Source: Gigaspora rosea (taxonomy: Eukaryota > Glomeromycota > Glomeromycetes > Diversisporales > Gigasporaceae). Taken from it: 64,000 nucleotides of DNA. This document shows, piece by piece, positions 47,461-59,184 of this stretch (its first letter is position 1; every line of letters begins with the position of its first letter). The notes under the pieces are model-generated. The model was not told the DNA's origin, did no database searches, and saw only the letters and a program-made list of their open reading frames with translations. Made by a program: the position numbers and the translations under genes. Location: positions 418,677-482,676 of the forward strand of contig QKWP01000103.1 of NCBI GenBank assembly GCA_003550325.1, written 5' to 3'.

Positions 47461-48109
47461 GAATAGGGTAAATGTAGTACTAATGTTCTGCAAAAGATCT
47501 GGGTCCAGTTCAGGTCCGGTCTGTTATAATAATACTTAATGATAATTAGCTAATTTAGAATTTTTTTTTTTTACAGATGAAATATCATATTTCTGTATCT
47601 AGCCGGTAATATATATGTACGTACTCACATATTTGTAATATTTACATTAATCACTGAACCCTGAATTACTGTATTATTTTGATCTATTATAGCAAAATTA
47701 TAAATAAAATCAGGCAAAAAATCATTCAAAAGCAACAACCAATTTTTATTTTTTTTTTTTTTAGTGAGAGCACTTGGTCTTAGTTATTTAACAACTTTGT
47801 ATTTATAATAAATTTTACGATTTTGGGTTGGACCTGGATTTAACTTATATAAGTTCAGACCCTAATTTAGAATTTAGATTTGAGTCAGTGTTCAGACCAG
47901 GTATGGATCTTTAAAGGGTTGGTGCATTCTAATTGAGAAATGCCAAATACCTGCCTAGTCCGAATCATGTGGAACACTATGTGGTATTGCATGGCACCCA
48001 TGTGAATAGTGATTGAGTACACAATGTAGTAATCAAATATATTGATTAAAGATGCCTGACAAATAGCAAATCATTTGTCATTCATGAATGATGAAACTAT
48101 TTTATCAGA

Positions 48110-49135
48110 TGACTTCCAATTGATAACAAACCCCTGATAATTGACAAAACTTATGATGAATTGATGAAACCTATGATGAATTGACAAAACCTATAATGAA
48201 TTAATAAAACCTATAACAAAACCTAATGAGTTATATTCATACAAGATAGTGTTAATTACTGCATTTATAAAAATTAAGAAGTGTTTTAGTAACCCACAAA
48301 AGGGTCTAATATAGTATCACCAACAAAAGAATATAATTTATTTAACCTTTAAGCAATTCTATAGGAAAATTCACAGTTAATAATGATAGAAGCTAAAAAA
48401 TGATATTTTAACAGAACAGGCAATAAGCACAATTAATAATAGTAATAGAGAAGCAATATAGGTTGGATAACAATATATATATTAAGATATCCATTACATT
48501 TTCATTATACATCATGATTTTACTTATTTACAAATAACAAATCAAAAAAGAAAATAAATTTTGTAAATAAACAAAGATGTAAAGATAGGAGTTTAAAGTT
48601 AGAGTGTTAGTATTAGAGACTACAATAATAGATTTGTGCTTATTATATATAAAATTTCATTCTCATTAGTTTTAATTAGTACAAGATCAAATAAATATTG
48701 GTTTTCAAGTATTTTTGCTTCTTTTTTTCTTTAACATGTGTTCAGAATCTATGTCCAGTTGATCCAGAATCAATGAAATAAATGTAGCACAAATTTTGAC
48801 TATTCTGGATCAACCCAATATAAATTTGAACATATGTGAAAGAAGAAAAAAAAGCTAATAAAACTTTATAATAAAATATTTCTTTTAAAACAATTTAAAA
48901 TTTGTATATATCCAAGATCATTATATAGAAGCTTGTTATTTAATTACTAGCTAAATTAGTTACCAATATTTCAACAATCATTAGAGATTTTGTTAAGAGT
49001 TTTATCAATTTGGCATAGGTTCCACCAATTCATTATAGGTTTTGTTAATTTGTTATAGATTTTATCAATTATCAGGGATTTTATTAATTATCAAAGTTTT
49101 GTTATAACAAAACTATAATAAACCTATTCATTACT
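48110..49135. repeat. Palindromic element with minisatellite arms
   Basis: Left arm 48110-48235 repeats GATGAATTGACAAAACCTAT; right arm 48975-49135 carries the complement (ATAGGTTTTGTTAATTTG). In the middle a small hairpin (48733-48838) is built on TTGATCCAGAAT. No coding content. Confidence 0.7.
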
Positions 49136-49594
49136 ACAAAAATAATTTTATCAGGCATTTTTAGTATTAATTAAATATTGTAATATAATTAAAAATAAAA
49201 GATTATAATTGTATAAGTGATAGGCAAAGTATAATGCAAGTATATTAAGGGCATCCATAAATAATATTATGTACCCCACATAGTAGCACCTGACCCCCTT
49301 GACTATATAAAAAAATTTTCAAAATCCATATGTTTATATATAAAATTTTACAAAATCTTGAATATTTTGTGATACAGTAATCCGATTTGGATGATTTAGG
49401 CACTATTCGATTCATTTCAGTCCACTTTCACAAGCATTTATTGCAGGTTTTACCCTATAGTATTATCATTATTATACAATTTTATATAAGCAATTTATAA
49501 GTAGATTATTAGCTAAAGCAAGCCATTGACAATTGTAAAATTCAATTTACTAGAGATAATGCTATGTTATATAAATAATTGGATTAAATTTTAT

Positions 49595-49941
49595 AAAATG
49601 CACCTATGGTATTCAATACCAATATGAGGTGTAACATGAAGATCAATTTAAAAAAATGAACAAAAAAAAAATAAACAAAAATTAAATTTAATAAATGTTA
49701 AGTTAGAGTAAATAGTTAGGGTTAGGGTGAGGCATAGTATATAGTAAAATGTTACAAGGAATTTTTATTTTTTAAAAAAAAGGTGGTTTCATAGATAAAA
49801 TTTTGAGTTAGAAGGTATTTTTCAAAAAAAAATATCAAAACAACAAAAATTTAGGTTACACCTGATCTTTATGTTATATCGCATTTAAAAAATTTGATTG
49901 GTGAAGATCATTATGGTGTTGAACACCAATGGTGTATTTTA
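49595..49941. mobile_element. MITE family with GGTGTTGAACACC ends, copy B
   Basis: Ends AAAATGCACCTATGGTATTC and GGTGTTGAACACCAATGGTG; interior AGTTAGGGTTAGGGTGAGG. Inverted relative to copy A. Confidence 0.75.
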
Positions 49942-49984
49942 GTAATATCGTTTAATAATTACTATAATCAAAAAATTAGCCCAT

Positions 49985-50400
49985 AAGAATCATTTTGTTC
50001 AACTAATTGATTAATGAATTTTATTTGACTAATTAATTAATCGATTTTTTTAACTAATTAAATAGAGACCAAACAATTAATTGGCTAATCAACTAGTTAA
50101 CTTATCAAATTGTTAAATAATAAATTAATTGACAATTAAATAAACAACTAAATAATTAGTTGAATAAAATAATAATTAAGGATTGGAGAATAACAACAAC
50201 TGGGTAATATTCCTAAATAATTAATTGATTAATTGTATTGATACAACTTGATAAAAATTTTTCAATTGATTAGTTGATAAATTATTTTATTCAACTAATC
50301 GATTTTTTAATTTTATCCAACTAATTGATTAGTTTGCCAATCAACTCTATTAATCAGTTAAAAACTAATTAATTAGTTGAATAATGATAACTAAAACTAG
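49985..50400. repeat. AT minisatellite (CTAATTGATTAAT words) with inverted halves
   Basis: Many CAACTAATTGATTA units, first in one orientation then in the other. A related short stretch is at 51900-52040. Confidence 0.6.
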
Positions 50401-51241
50401 TAAAATATATATAAAATAGCAACTGAAATAGCAAGATTGATATTTTTCATATAGGCAAATGATACTTATTACTTGTGATATCTAAATGTGATAAGTATAA
50501 TATTCCAAATTTGGATAAACATTCACACGATTTGTTACACAGATCACTGGGTAAAATAAATTTGAGTGATTGATATCCATATGATAGGCCTATTTTTAGT
50601 AAATTGCAATGGTAGAGTAGGCTTTTTTTTCAGAGGTTTCTTAAAAGAAACTGAACAATTAATGAGGATATTAAATTATGTAATAATTACTATAACACAA
50701 TAATATAATCATATAAATTGAAAATTTTCTTTTTATTAAGTATATCAATTGCTTTGCCAATTAGTAATTCTATCTGTTGCATTTCCAATACTAGACTGTA
50801 GGTATAATTTAATTGGACTGATACTGGACTGGACTATATCAAATATATAAAAAAACCCCAAAGTTCTATATTAACTGAAATATTGCAATAATTACAAAAA
50901 AGTAAACCATTATTAGTATGAAATATACCTTCATATTCTTTACAAAGTGTATTCATTACTGCTATTTTACCTTCTTATCCAAGAATACAGTGTTACTTTG
51001 AAGATTCAAAGAACCAAGGTAGCATAGTGTTATTAAAGTGCCCGTTTCTAAAAAAATTAGTCTCTATGGATAAGCTAATAAACCAAAAAAAAAGCAAATT
51101 ATATAAAAAACGTCGAATTAATATACCTATTCACGAAACAGTTTTCCCAATTTTCATTACTTTTATATTGTTAAGCTAAATTAAGCCATTTTAACTAAAT
51201 AGTAGAAAATAAGTTAACAAAACTAACCATATTGAAGTTAT
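50401..51241. other. Gene-free stretch
   Basis: Nothing recognised on either strand. Confidence 0.4.
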
Positions 51242-51242
51242 G

Positions 51243-51620
51243 TTAAGGGTAGGGTGAACATAGATCATTTTTAATAGTGATCACGTTGTAATCATATGAA
51301 ATCAGGTGATCGACCAATCAGGATTGTAAACAACATAGATTCAACCAATCAGAATTAATAATTTTTTGTGCAACCTAAGGAAATTTGGGGTCACCTAAGT
51401 TTTTTTACCAATATATGAAGGTAGGTTTTTTCAAATAATATAGGGTTTAAAATTTTACTATAACAAATAAGAAGCTTCAAATTATATGCCACGAAATTTT
51501 GGGGAACATTGGCAATAATTCTAAAAAGTTTTATTAGAAGCATGTGTTTGATTTCTATATAAAATTTTTCTGTATCACATAAATCATACGAAAATTGATC
51601 TACGTTCACCCTACCCTTAA
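51243..51620. mobile_element. TTAA-flanked MITE (GGGTAGGGTGAAC ends)
   Basis: Inverted ends of about 26 bp (GGGTAGGGTGAACATAGATC against the right-end complement, two mismatches), each bordered by TTAA. TTAA duplication is typical of piggyBac; with a palindromic TTAA a TA-type target cannot be excluded. The 72-codon minus ORF inside is a chance frame. Confidence 0.8.
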
Positions 51621-53202
51621 AGAAACTTTCTAGTATACTAGCATACCTATTTTGGAATGATCTTTCGATGATGTTTTGCTTAAACTTGAAAGAAAGAATA
51701 TAGATTTTTAAATAAAGAACATTTAAATTAGCTAATTAGATTTTTTTCTAATTATCTATTAACACGTTACTAAGTTTGTTAATACAAATTTCAAATTGTC
51801 ACATATTGGTAATAACAAATTAATTTGATTGGTAAGATTTGATGTACAAAATTTGGAAAATCTTAATCTGTGATTTGAAAATATCATCCAAATGAGTCAA
51901 ATTTGCCCATATGTTATATGATTATTTGATTAATCAACTAATCTACTAGTCAATTAATTGACAAATAGTTGGCCAATCTATTAATCAATTAGTCATAAAA
52001 TTCAAATCAATTAATTGCCAACTTTACAACTAATCAAATAATTTAATTTTTGATTTGTATTACTAACTAGTTTATATTATACATGGTTTAACGATTCTCT
52101 TTTACTTTATGTTTATACTTGCAATAGTTAATTTATGTTGTAAAATTTATTTTTATTACATTATATATAAATAAAACAATGACTTTCTATATATTTAAAA
52201 CAATATTGTTACTATCAGTTGGGAGATATCAGACCTATTGGTTAAAGTTACTTGGATAGTAAACAAAGTTTAGGGCAATTAGAGTGAGTTTTAAATGGAT
52301 ATTGGGTTGTAAGAATATTAGATAGTTTAGGAGTAAAAGATAAGATGGATTTATAATAATAAAGAAGGAAAATATATAATCATGAACAATGTAATAAATA
52401 ATTACTATAAATATAAATCAAATAAACAATCATAATCATTAAACTCATATGCAATAATTAGTTAGTATGATATATAAAGAAATTATATATATTATAAAGA
52501 AAAAATTTACTCAGATATTGTCTAAAGATACAAGCAAGTAAATACATGTTTTTTTATACATATTAGTTAACTCAATTTTTCCTGGGTCAATCTTCTTCTG
52601 TTATTACTAATACAAAATTTCTTTAATACCAATTGAATCTTCTTCTTATATCTTTACCTAATTCAAGACTCAAACCCAAACTATTAATTTTGAAATCCAC
52701 TTTTTTAACTCTTTATTGGGCTAGCAGATTTGTAATAATATTTAAAGGCTTTATAATACTCAGTATTATTCATATATCAATCCAACTACTTTCATTCATT
52801 GCAAATAATTTAGTATAGAATTTGGAAATAGTAATAAAATATATCTATAGGAGTACATATATGGAAACTGGAACATATATAGATAGTAATAAAATAGTTA
52901 TATATATAGTAATAATATTGAATAGGTATAGGTATTATATTTTAAAGAATCAAGATGATACAGTTTAAGGTTTAATAGGAGCAATTAAGGTACAGATTGT
53001 AATTATACAGGGATGAAAAAACAGGGAGATAATCATAAGAAAATTTTATACACAAAAAATTTTTTAAGATATAATATACTTCTTCTCTTGATTTTTGAGC
53101 TCCCGTGAGAAGATTGAAAATAATTACAAAGGTTTTCTTTGGTTTTGAAATACCTAGAGCACTAATATTTATTACCTAATATCCATTTATTATAGAGGCT
53201 TA

Positions 53203-53396
53203 CCAGGACCCCAAAGAACTCTGATACAACTCAGATGATTCTAAAAAAGGAATTTTGTATAGAAATTCATTAAACATTGCATTTTTATATAGTAAATTTT
53301 TCAATTGCTCTATTTTATACATCTATTTGGCTAAAATACTACTAAAATTATACAAACTCAGATCTAAGTTGTATTAGAGTTCTTCGGGGTCCTGGC
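53203..53396. mobile_element. MITE nested in the retrotransposon
   Basis: Inverted ends CCAGGACCCCAAAGAACTCT / its complement with two changes, arms continuing through GATACAACTCAGAT. 194 bp, non-coding. Confidence 0.75.
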
Positions 53397-53879
53397 TTAC
53401 CCCACCCCTAGGTAATAATTTCATCAAATTTAATTGGCTAAAATTTTTTATATGAGATAAAATTTGGCTTGACCCCCACCCCCTAAAATATTATCTAATA
53501 CATGTCAGTGCTCCTACTAACTCAATGTATCAATCAACAAAATCCTCAACAGAACCTTCAAAAATGTCAAATTGAAGTTTATTGCTGCTTTTAATTTTCT
53601 CTCTATAATAATATGAAATTAGAACTGAAAAAGATGAGCATGAAAAAGATTTTTAGATGATCTCTCTATACTAGGGAGTATGCAATAGAATTCTCCTAGC
53701 CCTAGCATTTGAAGAATACATAATTGAATCTTTCTATCTTTGATGAGTATCATCACTTTTGGTTATAAAAGAAACAGAGTTTTCTTATTCCAGTTCTTAA
53801 TATCAATAAAACCATGTAGGGGGCAAGACAAACATGATCTTCTTTTCAGCCCACCAACATGAAGCAGTTTTAATTTCAT

Positions 53880-54420
53880 GGTTGGGCTTGCTTCATTTGT
53901 TCTCTATCCATGACTTCAAAGTCATGTTCTACCAAAAGATTATTAGTGGAAAGCTTCTTGACTATAAAAATTTGAATATGTTTCTTTTTCTGTATCTTCT
54001 GATTCTTTGTAATCAGAATCATATCCATAATAACACTTGCCAGAAGAAAGGTTTTGATATTTGGAAGAGACATCCAACGATTTAGTGGAATTTGGGTTAC
54101 AAGTTTCAACTTATATGAAAATGTATATTTGATGGCATAATGTCTTACTGACAGCAATTGTAGCAGACAACATGTTTCAATTTTTGAGTCTTGGGGTTAG
54201 GAGGTGAGGGACAGACTTTACTTTCAGGTCTTCTATCCAAATTGTTATAGTGGTAGGGGTTTTGATGAGAAAAGGTGCTAGCTTCAAAACTGGAGGTAGA
54301 CATATAAGTAGAAAACACATTTGGTTGGAAAAGTCATTTAGGGTCCACATGAGTGAAATGAATTCCAACATTATAACAGCCAAATAAAGTAAGTTGGCCA
54401 AGTCAGATTGGTCCATTGTT
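53880..54420 (-). pseudogene. gag relic with a broken CCHC zinc knuckle
   Basis: Minus-strand frames switch at about 54150. Before the switch a Pro/Ser/Lys-rich stretch leads to VVCYNCCQ; after it follows RHYAIKY. Together the spacing is that of a CX2CX4HX4C nucleocapsid knuckle, with the last Cys replaced by Tyr and one base missing. Further downstream an acidic segment follows. This supports a gag origin for the internal region; it is not translatable as one protein. Confidence 0.5.
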
Positions 54421-54946
54421 GAAAAAAATTAAAAGAAAAAATCTAACTACAGGGTGAAAAAAATAAAAAAAATTTTATAATGAAATCTGAAGTACAGCGT
54501 ATCTCCACACAATCAGCACCATTTGTTACTATTGTTGGGAGATATCAGACTCACCAGTTAAAACTACCTGGATAGAAACGAAGTTTAGGGCAATTGGAAT
54601 GGGTTTCAAATGGATATCGGGTTGTAAGAATATCAGATAGTTCAGGAGTAAAAGATAAGGTGGGTTTATAATAATAAAGGAGGAAAATATGTAATCACGA
54701 ATAATGTAATCAAATAATCACTATAAACATAAATCAAATAAACAATCGTTAAACTCATGCAATAATCATTCAGTACGATATATAAAGAAATTACACAGAA
54801 GACTTTATTATAAAGGAGGAATTCACTCAGACATTGCCTAAAGATACAAGCAAAGCGAATACAATGTTCTTTTATACATGCTAGTTAACTCAATTTACCC
54901 CGGGTCAATATCCTTCCGTTATTACTAATACAAATTTCCCTTAACA

Positions 54947-55162
54947 TCAATTGAATCTTACCCTCGTGTCTTTATCTAATTCAAGACTCACATCCGAAAC
55001 ATTAATTTTGAAATCCGCCTTTTTAACTCTTCATCGGGCTAGCAGATTTGCGATAAATTTAAAGGCTTCACGACGCTCAGTATTATTCATGTATCGATCC
55101 AACTCACTTTCACACGTCGCAGATAATTTAGTATGGAATTCGGGAATGGTAATAAAATATAT
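54947..55162 (-). pseudogene. Coding-like stretch inside the right LTR
   Basis: One minus-strand frame reads about 70 residues (from IPEFHTKL through ELDRYMNNTERREAFKFI to a final KDTRVRFN), broken by a single in-frame TGA at 55031-55033. The composition looks protein-like. The left LTR has the same region but is more decayed. Function unknown; the plus-strand ORFs at 52633-52818 and 54951-55238 are the shadows. Confidence 0.35.
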
Positions 55163-55377
55163 CTATAGAGGGACATATATGGAAACCGGGACATCTATAG
55201 ATCGTAATAAGCAAGTTCTATATATGGTTATAACGTAGTGTGGGTATAGGCATTATATTTTTGGAAGAATCAGGGTGATACGGTTTAAGGTTTGATAATC
55301 AGATCATGATCATACAGGGATGGAAGTACAGGGGTGATGATCATAAGGAAGATTTTATGCGCAGAAAAATTTTAACA

Positions 55378-56081
55378 ACGTGTATAAACATGGAATAGGT
55401 TATGAAGATCGATATTAGGATGCTAAATTTTGTCAAGTTTCAAAAATGATTATAGAAATTAGGAGATCATATAATTTAAAATTTTTATATACGAAATTTA
55501 TCATTTCCAATATCAATCGAGAAACGTTTACTGAAATAAAAGAATTTAATGAATAAACAGGCTGTAATTTATCAAGAGGTACAGTACATATAACACGAAC
55601 ATTTTAAGTTAAAGCGGTAATTAAATTATAATCATTTAATTTTTATAGATATTTTTAAAACCAAAGTTTCGAATACATATATCATTGTATACAAAATTTT
55701 AAACTGAAATAATTTTTAGAACTAAAGATAAGAAGAGATAAAAATCTTTTATAACTGAATTATAGCTTGTAAAATCTAAAAAAAGGAATTTTTAAATTAT
55801 TTTGTTTCTGAGTTATAATATAAAACAATTATTGAATGCTTGATGTACAAATAACAATCTTTTAAGTTCTATAGTTGCTTTATAAAATCGAAAATACGCA
55901 TTAGTTCTATGTGCTGCGCATATGGTACAGATAAAAATGATTGTAAGGATTTTTTTTTATAAATTACAATAAAATCTTTTAAAGGATAATAAATAAGTTC
56001 ACTTATTATAAAGCTAAATAAAAAAAAATAGTATAAACTGTATAATCTATGTGCTTTAAAAAATTAAACCTATACGTTACA
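55378..56081. other. Gap between retrotransposon and Ras gene
   Basis: AT-rich, no ORF; the right part is presumably the Ras gene's 3' UTR and terminator region. Confidence 0.45.
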
Positions 56082-57315
56082 TTAAGTGATAATACAATTG
56101 GTCAATTTTCTTCCTGATCCTGAATGCCTTCTTTCATATGCTGTCATTTCTCCATCTTTTGATTGTCTTATCATTCTAATTACACTATAAAATACCCGAT
56201 CTACATTTATACCGGTCCTTGAAGATGTTTCAATGAAATCACACTTTAATCGTCTTGCCATAAGCATGCCTTCTTCCTTTGAAATTTCTCTTTCGTTAAG
56301 CTTATCATTTTTGTTTCCAACAAGGACCATAGGTACACTTTCATCATCATCATCTTTGACTTTTAAAACTTGATCGTAAAATCCATATACTCTCTCAAAC
56401 GTGGATCTTGATGTTATTGAATATAGAAGAACGATACCCTCACCACCTCTATAATCGCAATTAGAAACATAAATATGAATCCATTTAGTAAAAAAAAAAA
56501 TAATAATAATAATAAATTAAGACATACTCAATCCATTGATCTCGTAAAGCAGTGAACTCATCTGTGTAAATAATGAGTGTTAATTTATGCATCGACATAA
56601 ATATTTAACATACTACCATTATGCAAGGATCAAAGTATTTATTGCTATAGTATTTTAAAAGAGACAAGACACAAATTATAAACAATCGACTCTGTTAAAT
56701 AGTAAAAAAATTTATTATCAATATTTAGTAAATTCAGTTTACGAGGATCATTTTGCAGGAAATACTTTGATCCGTGCACTGTTTTTAATCATTATAAGCA
56801 CCTTTTCCAGCTGTGTCTAATACTTCAATTTTACATGGGTGACCATCAATGACGGCCTGTTTACGATACGAAGACTCTATTGTTGGATCATATGTCTGTT
56901 TTTAAGTGATAATAATAAGTTTTCATTTATGCAGCAGCTCATGTTATTGTATGTAAATATAAGTAAGGTACCTCTATTTAATAAAATTTTAATAGAAGAT
57001 AATCAAGAAATTTTATTAATGGATCATCAGCATTTAAAAATAAATTATTTTTAAAATGATTAAACTTACCAGGAAAACAATTTAAACAAAACTATTATCA
57101 ACAAATAATTTAAGTATTGAAAGATTTAATAATGATTCCAAAAAATTGAATAAATATTTGGTATACATAACATACTTGCATAGTTAGTGCAGTCTAAAAT
57201 GAATTAAACCATTAATATAAATCTATTATATTGTAATGACATGGTCCAAACTAGCTATTTTAAGTACCTTTCCGGTGTCGCTGTCACCGAGGACGACAAT
57301 TTTATAATTTTGCAT
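56082..57315 (-). CDS. Ras-like small GTPase with CAAX box, six exons
   Basis: Exons: 57315-57268, 57193-57176 (18-nt microexon), 57091-57070, 56895-56802, 56561-56528, 56448-56082; about 194 residues. Motifs in order: P loop GDSDTGKT, effector loop [33 protein letters not shown], and the C-terminal CIIT, a prenylation signal. A membrane-bound GTP switch in signalling. Unusual: the Ras positions 12, 13 and 61 are Ser, Asp and Lys (usually Gly, Gly, Gln), and effector Asp38 is Ser, so GTP hydrolysis and effector choice may differ (inference). Introns are 74, 84, 174, 240 and 79 nt. The exon 3/exon 4 junction is out of phase with canonical AG; two more bases (AG) would restore FPETYDP, so either a non-canonical acceptor is used or this copy is broken. 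Confidence 0.85.
56623..56778. mobile_element. MITE in intron 4 of the Ras gene
   Basis: Inverted ends TGCAAGGATCAAAGTATTT and AAATACTTTGATCCGTGCA, 156 bp. Subtracting it leaves an 84-nt intron, the usual size here, so it inserted into an ordinary intron. Confidence 0.8.
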
Positions 57316-58070
57316 AGTTTAACTATTTCTTGGATACGGACAGTACGAAGATGCTAAATATATATATATAGAAATATGAGTAGTTGTAGTACGTATTGTC
57401 CGTCAATTGAAACTTAAAAACTATCACGTTGTTTTACAAGCCACAGATATCCAATATTGTATTTGAAATTAATCAATATTTATACTATTGCTATACATTT
57501 AATTTGTAAATAACAAAGATAATACATAAATATATAATTGCTAAAAATTAATTTACATATTTTTTAAATTTTGATGAAATTCTGAGATTATAGCTTGGAG
57601 ATAGAATACATTCTAATTCTTTGTTAGACACTTTATATCAACAAGAACCAACTTAATGAACTTACATTAATGGTCTTTTTTATAGATATATATATATTTT
57701 TATGGTTTTTTTTCCTTGTAAGCTTTGACTAATAGGAAAAAGGTTATTTGAAACTGTTGCACTAAACATAGGGGTTTAATATGTATCTACGTATGCGCAT
57801 AATAACAAGTAACCAGTACGTTACCAAAGATTTAACATAGTTTCAAAAATAAGTATAAAATAGTTGATTGGCTTCCACATAATGAAGATTCTTGGTCTGT
57901 AAAATGTTTGTATTCTCACATGTCCCAACACAAAAACGTTTGTTCAGTTGATCATTACAAATAATATATAATAACAAAACTGATAACAGATAATATATGA
58001 TGCTGTGTTACTTGATTATTTATCATTGACGGACAAACAAAACAATACGACTGTAAAAGGTGAAACTACC
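57316..58070. other. Ras 5' flank, otherwise gene-free
   Basis: Upstream region of the minus-strand Ras gene, with a TATATATATA tract about 45 bp before the ATG (57358-57371). Nothing else recognised. Confidence 0.4.
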
Positions 58071-58350
58071 CCTAGATCGCCACCAAAATTTCACCCACGC
58101 GTGATTTTTGGCCAATAAAATGGTGATCAAGTGTAACGTTACACGATCAAGAAAAGCATCAAAATTGATATTTCACAAAAGTTTGCATAAAAATCACATA
58201 TTATGCATCGACGAAAAGTTTTCTTAAACGATTTTACTATTGGAATGTTTAAACTGTACCTTAACATAGACTCTAATCCTATATAAAAGTGCTTTAAAAA
58301 ATTTTGTTAATACCTAATCACGGTGGGTGAAATTTTGGTGGCGATCTAGG
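58071..58350. mobile_element. MITE with perfect 28-bp-class ends
   Basis: CCTAGATCGCCACCAAAATT at the left is exactly matched inverted at the right, through TTCACCCAC. 280 bp; a GTGTAACGTTACAC palindrome lies inside. No target duplication visible. High TIR identity suggests recent activity. Confidence 0.9.
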
Positions 58351-58604
58351 AAGATGTGATAGGATATCACGTGATCGAAAGAAGAGAAGTACATGACCTT
58401 TCACTCATAATGCCATTATATGTAAGTGCAGGTAAAGCTAAAAGTATATGAGAATCAGAAAATGGCGCAAGGAAGATCAAAGAGAATACAATGGGAGTAG
58501 CGAGTACGTACAAGAGTTAGGTACGACGAATCCAGGTCCACGGGTACTTGAACAAAAAATTCGCGCGACCCAACTCACCCGAGATGAAGACACATGATTC
58601 CATC

Positions 58605-58895
58605 ATTTCCTCACTTTCATTTCTTCGTTTGCATTCTTCACTCACAGCCGGCTTGCTTCAGCAGGAGGGAAATGGCTCACCAACTACAATAATCCTACGG
58701 CGACTCCCAGTGCAATTACGATTACTTTTTTCGCGGGATATCTTTGCCGTTCTGCCAACTCTGTCAGTTATTCGCTTCTCTAGCACATTTTTTTTCAGCT
58801 AATTTTCAATAAAACTCACCTCGGTCTAAATTATTTGCCGACATAACCCAAATAAACACAAAGTGTCTAATGTAATGCGAATGTGTTTCGACATC
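58605..58895 (+). repeat. Dispersed ~300-bp conserved sequence, copy 2
   Basis: Partner of 38290-38595, sharing GGCGACTCCCAGTGCAATTA-type core and the same order of flanking blocks ending in a TCAATAAAA and CCGACATAACCCAA stretch. CpG-containing and less AT-rich than its surroundings. Confidence 0.65.
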
Positions 58896-59184
58896 TTTTC
58901 CAGTATTACCAAGGCAAAAAAAGGTCACGTAATTAAAATTTCAAATCACTATTTATAATAGACCTGCATTATCGTGTTGTGATAAAAATTTTTAACAACA
59001 AAAAAAAAAACTAAGTTTATTGTGACAACATTCTTTAATTTTTATATTGTATTTAAAGCAATTCAGTAATACACTGATATTTTAGATATTCAAAGCTTGG
59101 ACATGCTTGACATGGTTGTTAAAAAAAAAAAAAACTTGGAAGCCAAAAATATGCACGTTCGTATGTATTAATGTTTACAAAATA

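Larger units (their letters stand above)
52207..55377 (-). mobile_element. Non-autonomous LTR retrotransposon
   Basis: Two ~0.86-kb direct repeats, 52207-53070 and 54524-55377, each with TGTTA..TAACA-type limits (decayed in the left copy). A purine-rich tract on the minus strand (AAAATCAAGAGAAGAAG) next to the left LTR marks it as the 3' LTR, so the element reads right to left. The internal part is only ~1.45 kb and holds a gag relic but no protease, reverse transcriptase or integrase. No target duplication was found. Confidence 0.8.

Noticed and set aside
52633..55238. Plus-strand ORFs in the two LTRs
   Set aside because: Antisense to the element; the minus strand of the right LTR has the more protein-like frame.
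56839..57054. Plus-strand ORF over Ras exon 4 and intron 3
   Set aside because: Shadow of the Ras gene; the minus strand gives the effector-loop motif.
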